From: Cryptomeria japonica
Lineage: Eukaryota > Streptophyta > Pinopsida > Cupressales > Cupressaceae
Direction of reading: 5' to 3'
NCBI RefSeq assembly: GCF_030272615.1
Contig: NC_081405.1
Coordinates: forward strand, 158,891,954-158,955,953
Length of the DNA stretch: 64,000 bases
Shown: piece after piece, positions 62,541 to 64,000 of the stretch
Numbering within the stretch: the stretch's first letter is position 1
How the letters are laid out: each line of letters begins with the position of its first letter
Program-made: the position numbers and the translations under genes
The notes under the pieces: model-generated
Database searches by the model: none
What the model saw: the letters and a program-made list of their open reading frames with translations, nothing else
Told to the model about the DNA's origin: nothing

Positions 62541-64000
62541 TAAAGACTCTGTAGCCCAAACAGCGAAGAAAGGCACTGGTCATCTATAGAATACAATTCA
62601 TCAGTTCACATTTCATTTTAAAGCAATAGGAGTAGCTAAGTAGGAAATATAGTGTAGACTAGAAATAGTGTATATACATAAATTTCAATCACAGAAATTG
62701 TATAATTTCTAAACAACAATCTTGAACTCATCTGCTATATCTCCATCCTGGGAATTTATGCAATTCTGAGATAGGAGGAAATCAGATCAAGATACTTAAT
62801 CTGCTATAAAAAGCATTAGTCATTGAAAACAACTAGCGAGTAGGTATACCCGCCTAGGTCCTGTAGAGCCTAAAGTGAGAGAGTTAGTAACCAAGTAGGT
62901 TCACTCTATAAGTTGGCCAAGTCAATTGGAGGGTTTGATCATAGGAGTTGGCATTTCCTTAGAACCTATCCAATCTATTGATTTGAGACCCAACACATTC
63001 ATTAATTGTTTTGGACATTTCAAGCTATGTTTTCCTAATAGATGGTCAAGTATAGAACAACAACACTCAGAAAATACAGTCTAGAGAGATTGCAGTCTAC
63101 CGTAAAGCTAGTAGGCAGTCATACCTAGTACCAAATAAAATGACAGTAATCAAGTCTACTGAGTGAAAAAGAGCAGGGTATAAGTTTCTAAAAGGTCTTT
63201 TCAAACCTTAACAACAAATAACACGTTATTGTTGCAGCATTGCCAAAACTTGACAAGGACAACACCTTATTACCTCAAGAGGCATAGTAGTCATAGGGAA
63301 ACTCATCTCAAATGTGCAACTCAATACAATAAATAATCTAAGTTTGTAGCCCTATAGCATCATAATGCAGTCCTTGACCAAGTATGCATACAAGAAACAT
63401 CTAGTTCTATTAAGGCACAAGCATCAAAATCAGAGGTTATGACAACTAGTCAAAAACATCAAGTACAAAGTTTAATCTCAATCACTAGAACACAATTTGC
63501 AACATGCATTAGGAGTTTTCCTCCTTACAAATAGTGCAATATTAAAAAGGTATTATCAAAGCTACAACCACAATTCAAAGAGGAAGCTTACAAAGATAGG
63601 ACAAAGCTAGGTACAGTCATAAGTCAAGGCAAATACATAGTTGAAACTCAGTCCAAAATAGTGAAGAAGTGCAACAAATGACATGAGAAGTCTAAAGAAG
63701 TATTATAGCAATCATGAGTCAAGGATTAATGAAGATATTTTTTGCATCCATGATACAATCCTTAAAAGCATCCATCATACAATCTCAAACACACTTTTTA
63801 CCATTCTCTTGGTGATTGTGCCCAATTGTGTATGTCTTGCTTATGTATGAAAATGGCATTTTGCAGCTTTCCACCGACCATGTATTTGAGATGTCTTTGA
63901 TTTAGATATGGCATGAGCTTAGTCATAGAGTGAGACTAGGGAGTTGGACCATCTCAACCATGGTGCACCTGCATGTGTATATATTTTTGTGTATTCATTA
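62541..64000. other. Gene-free AT-rich end of window
   Basis: Only short random frames. The last 50 bp repeat a phrase found at 60480-60535. No gene, LTR or TIR recognised. Confidence 0.5.

Overview
Eukaryotic nuclear DNA from a plant, most likely a large-genome gymnosperm such as a conifer. This is an inference from very dense nested transposons, Copia elements primed by initiator tRNA-Met, AT-rich spacers, huge simple-sequence blocks and no recognisable host gene, tRNA or rRNA in 64 kb. Every gene-like feature belongs to, or looks like it belongs to, a mobile element.

Main result: positions 6173-48608 read as one DNA-transposon insertion that carries a second, reversed copy of the same kind of transposon (27623-42909) nested inside it. 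Both copies have a short terminal inverted repeat close to GGGTATGTGCAGGATCATG, a perfect 4-bp A/T-only flanking duplication (ATAA outside, ATAT inside) and the same map. From one end this is: tip, GGATATCC-type palindromes, AT array, a six-exon gene of unknown function (here 'gene Y'), a ~359-bp satellite array, then a convergent transposase-like gene (here 'gene X'), a 20-bp palindromic minisatellite with a CT/GA block, ~0.95 kb of conserved subterminal DNA, and the other tip. The inner copy is 15.3 kb. The outer copy is about 15 kb once later insertions are subtracted. A third copy starts at 53859 and is cut off at 56556. I cannot place this family in a known superfamily.

Layout. 1-6172: degraded sequence with a (CA)n array and a LINE-like remnant. 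6173-17135: outer element tip and palindromic minisatellite, interrupted by a lone Copia LTR (8162-9046) and a non-autonomous gag-protease Copia with apparently identical LTRs (10688-15763). 17136-27622: CT block and gene X copy A, split by a full-length Copia on the minus strand (18543-24556). 27623-42909: inner element with gene Y copy 1, satellite and gene X copy B. 42910-48608: rest of the outer element with an inverted satellite array and gene Y copy 2. 48838-53858: a 1.1-kb Copia-type LTR followed by a degenerate coiled-coil-like ORF on the minus strand. 53859-56556: third element with gene Y copy 3. 56557-64000: a CACTA-like terminus, a broken ~940-codon gene, ~108-bp minisatellite clusters and featureless DNA.

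Order of events by nesting: the outer transposon came first. The Copia at 18543 (LTRs about 3% different), the inner transposon and the lone LTR came later. The gag-protease Copia at 10688 is the most recent. No element in the window looks fully autonomous. The Copia INT-RT-RNase H frame (900 residues) and the gag-protease frame (760 residues) are the only long intact reading frames.
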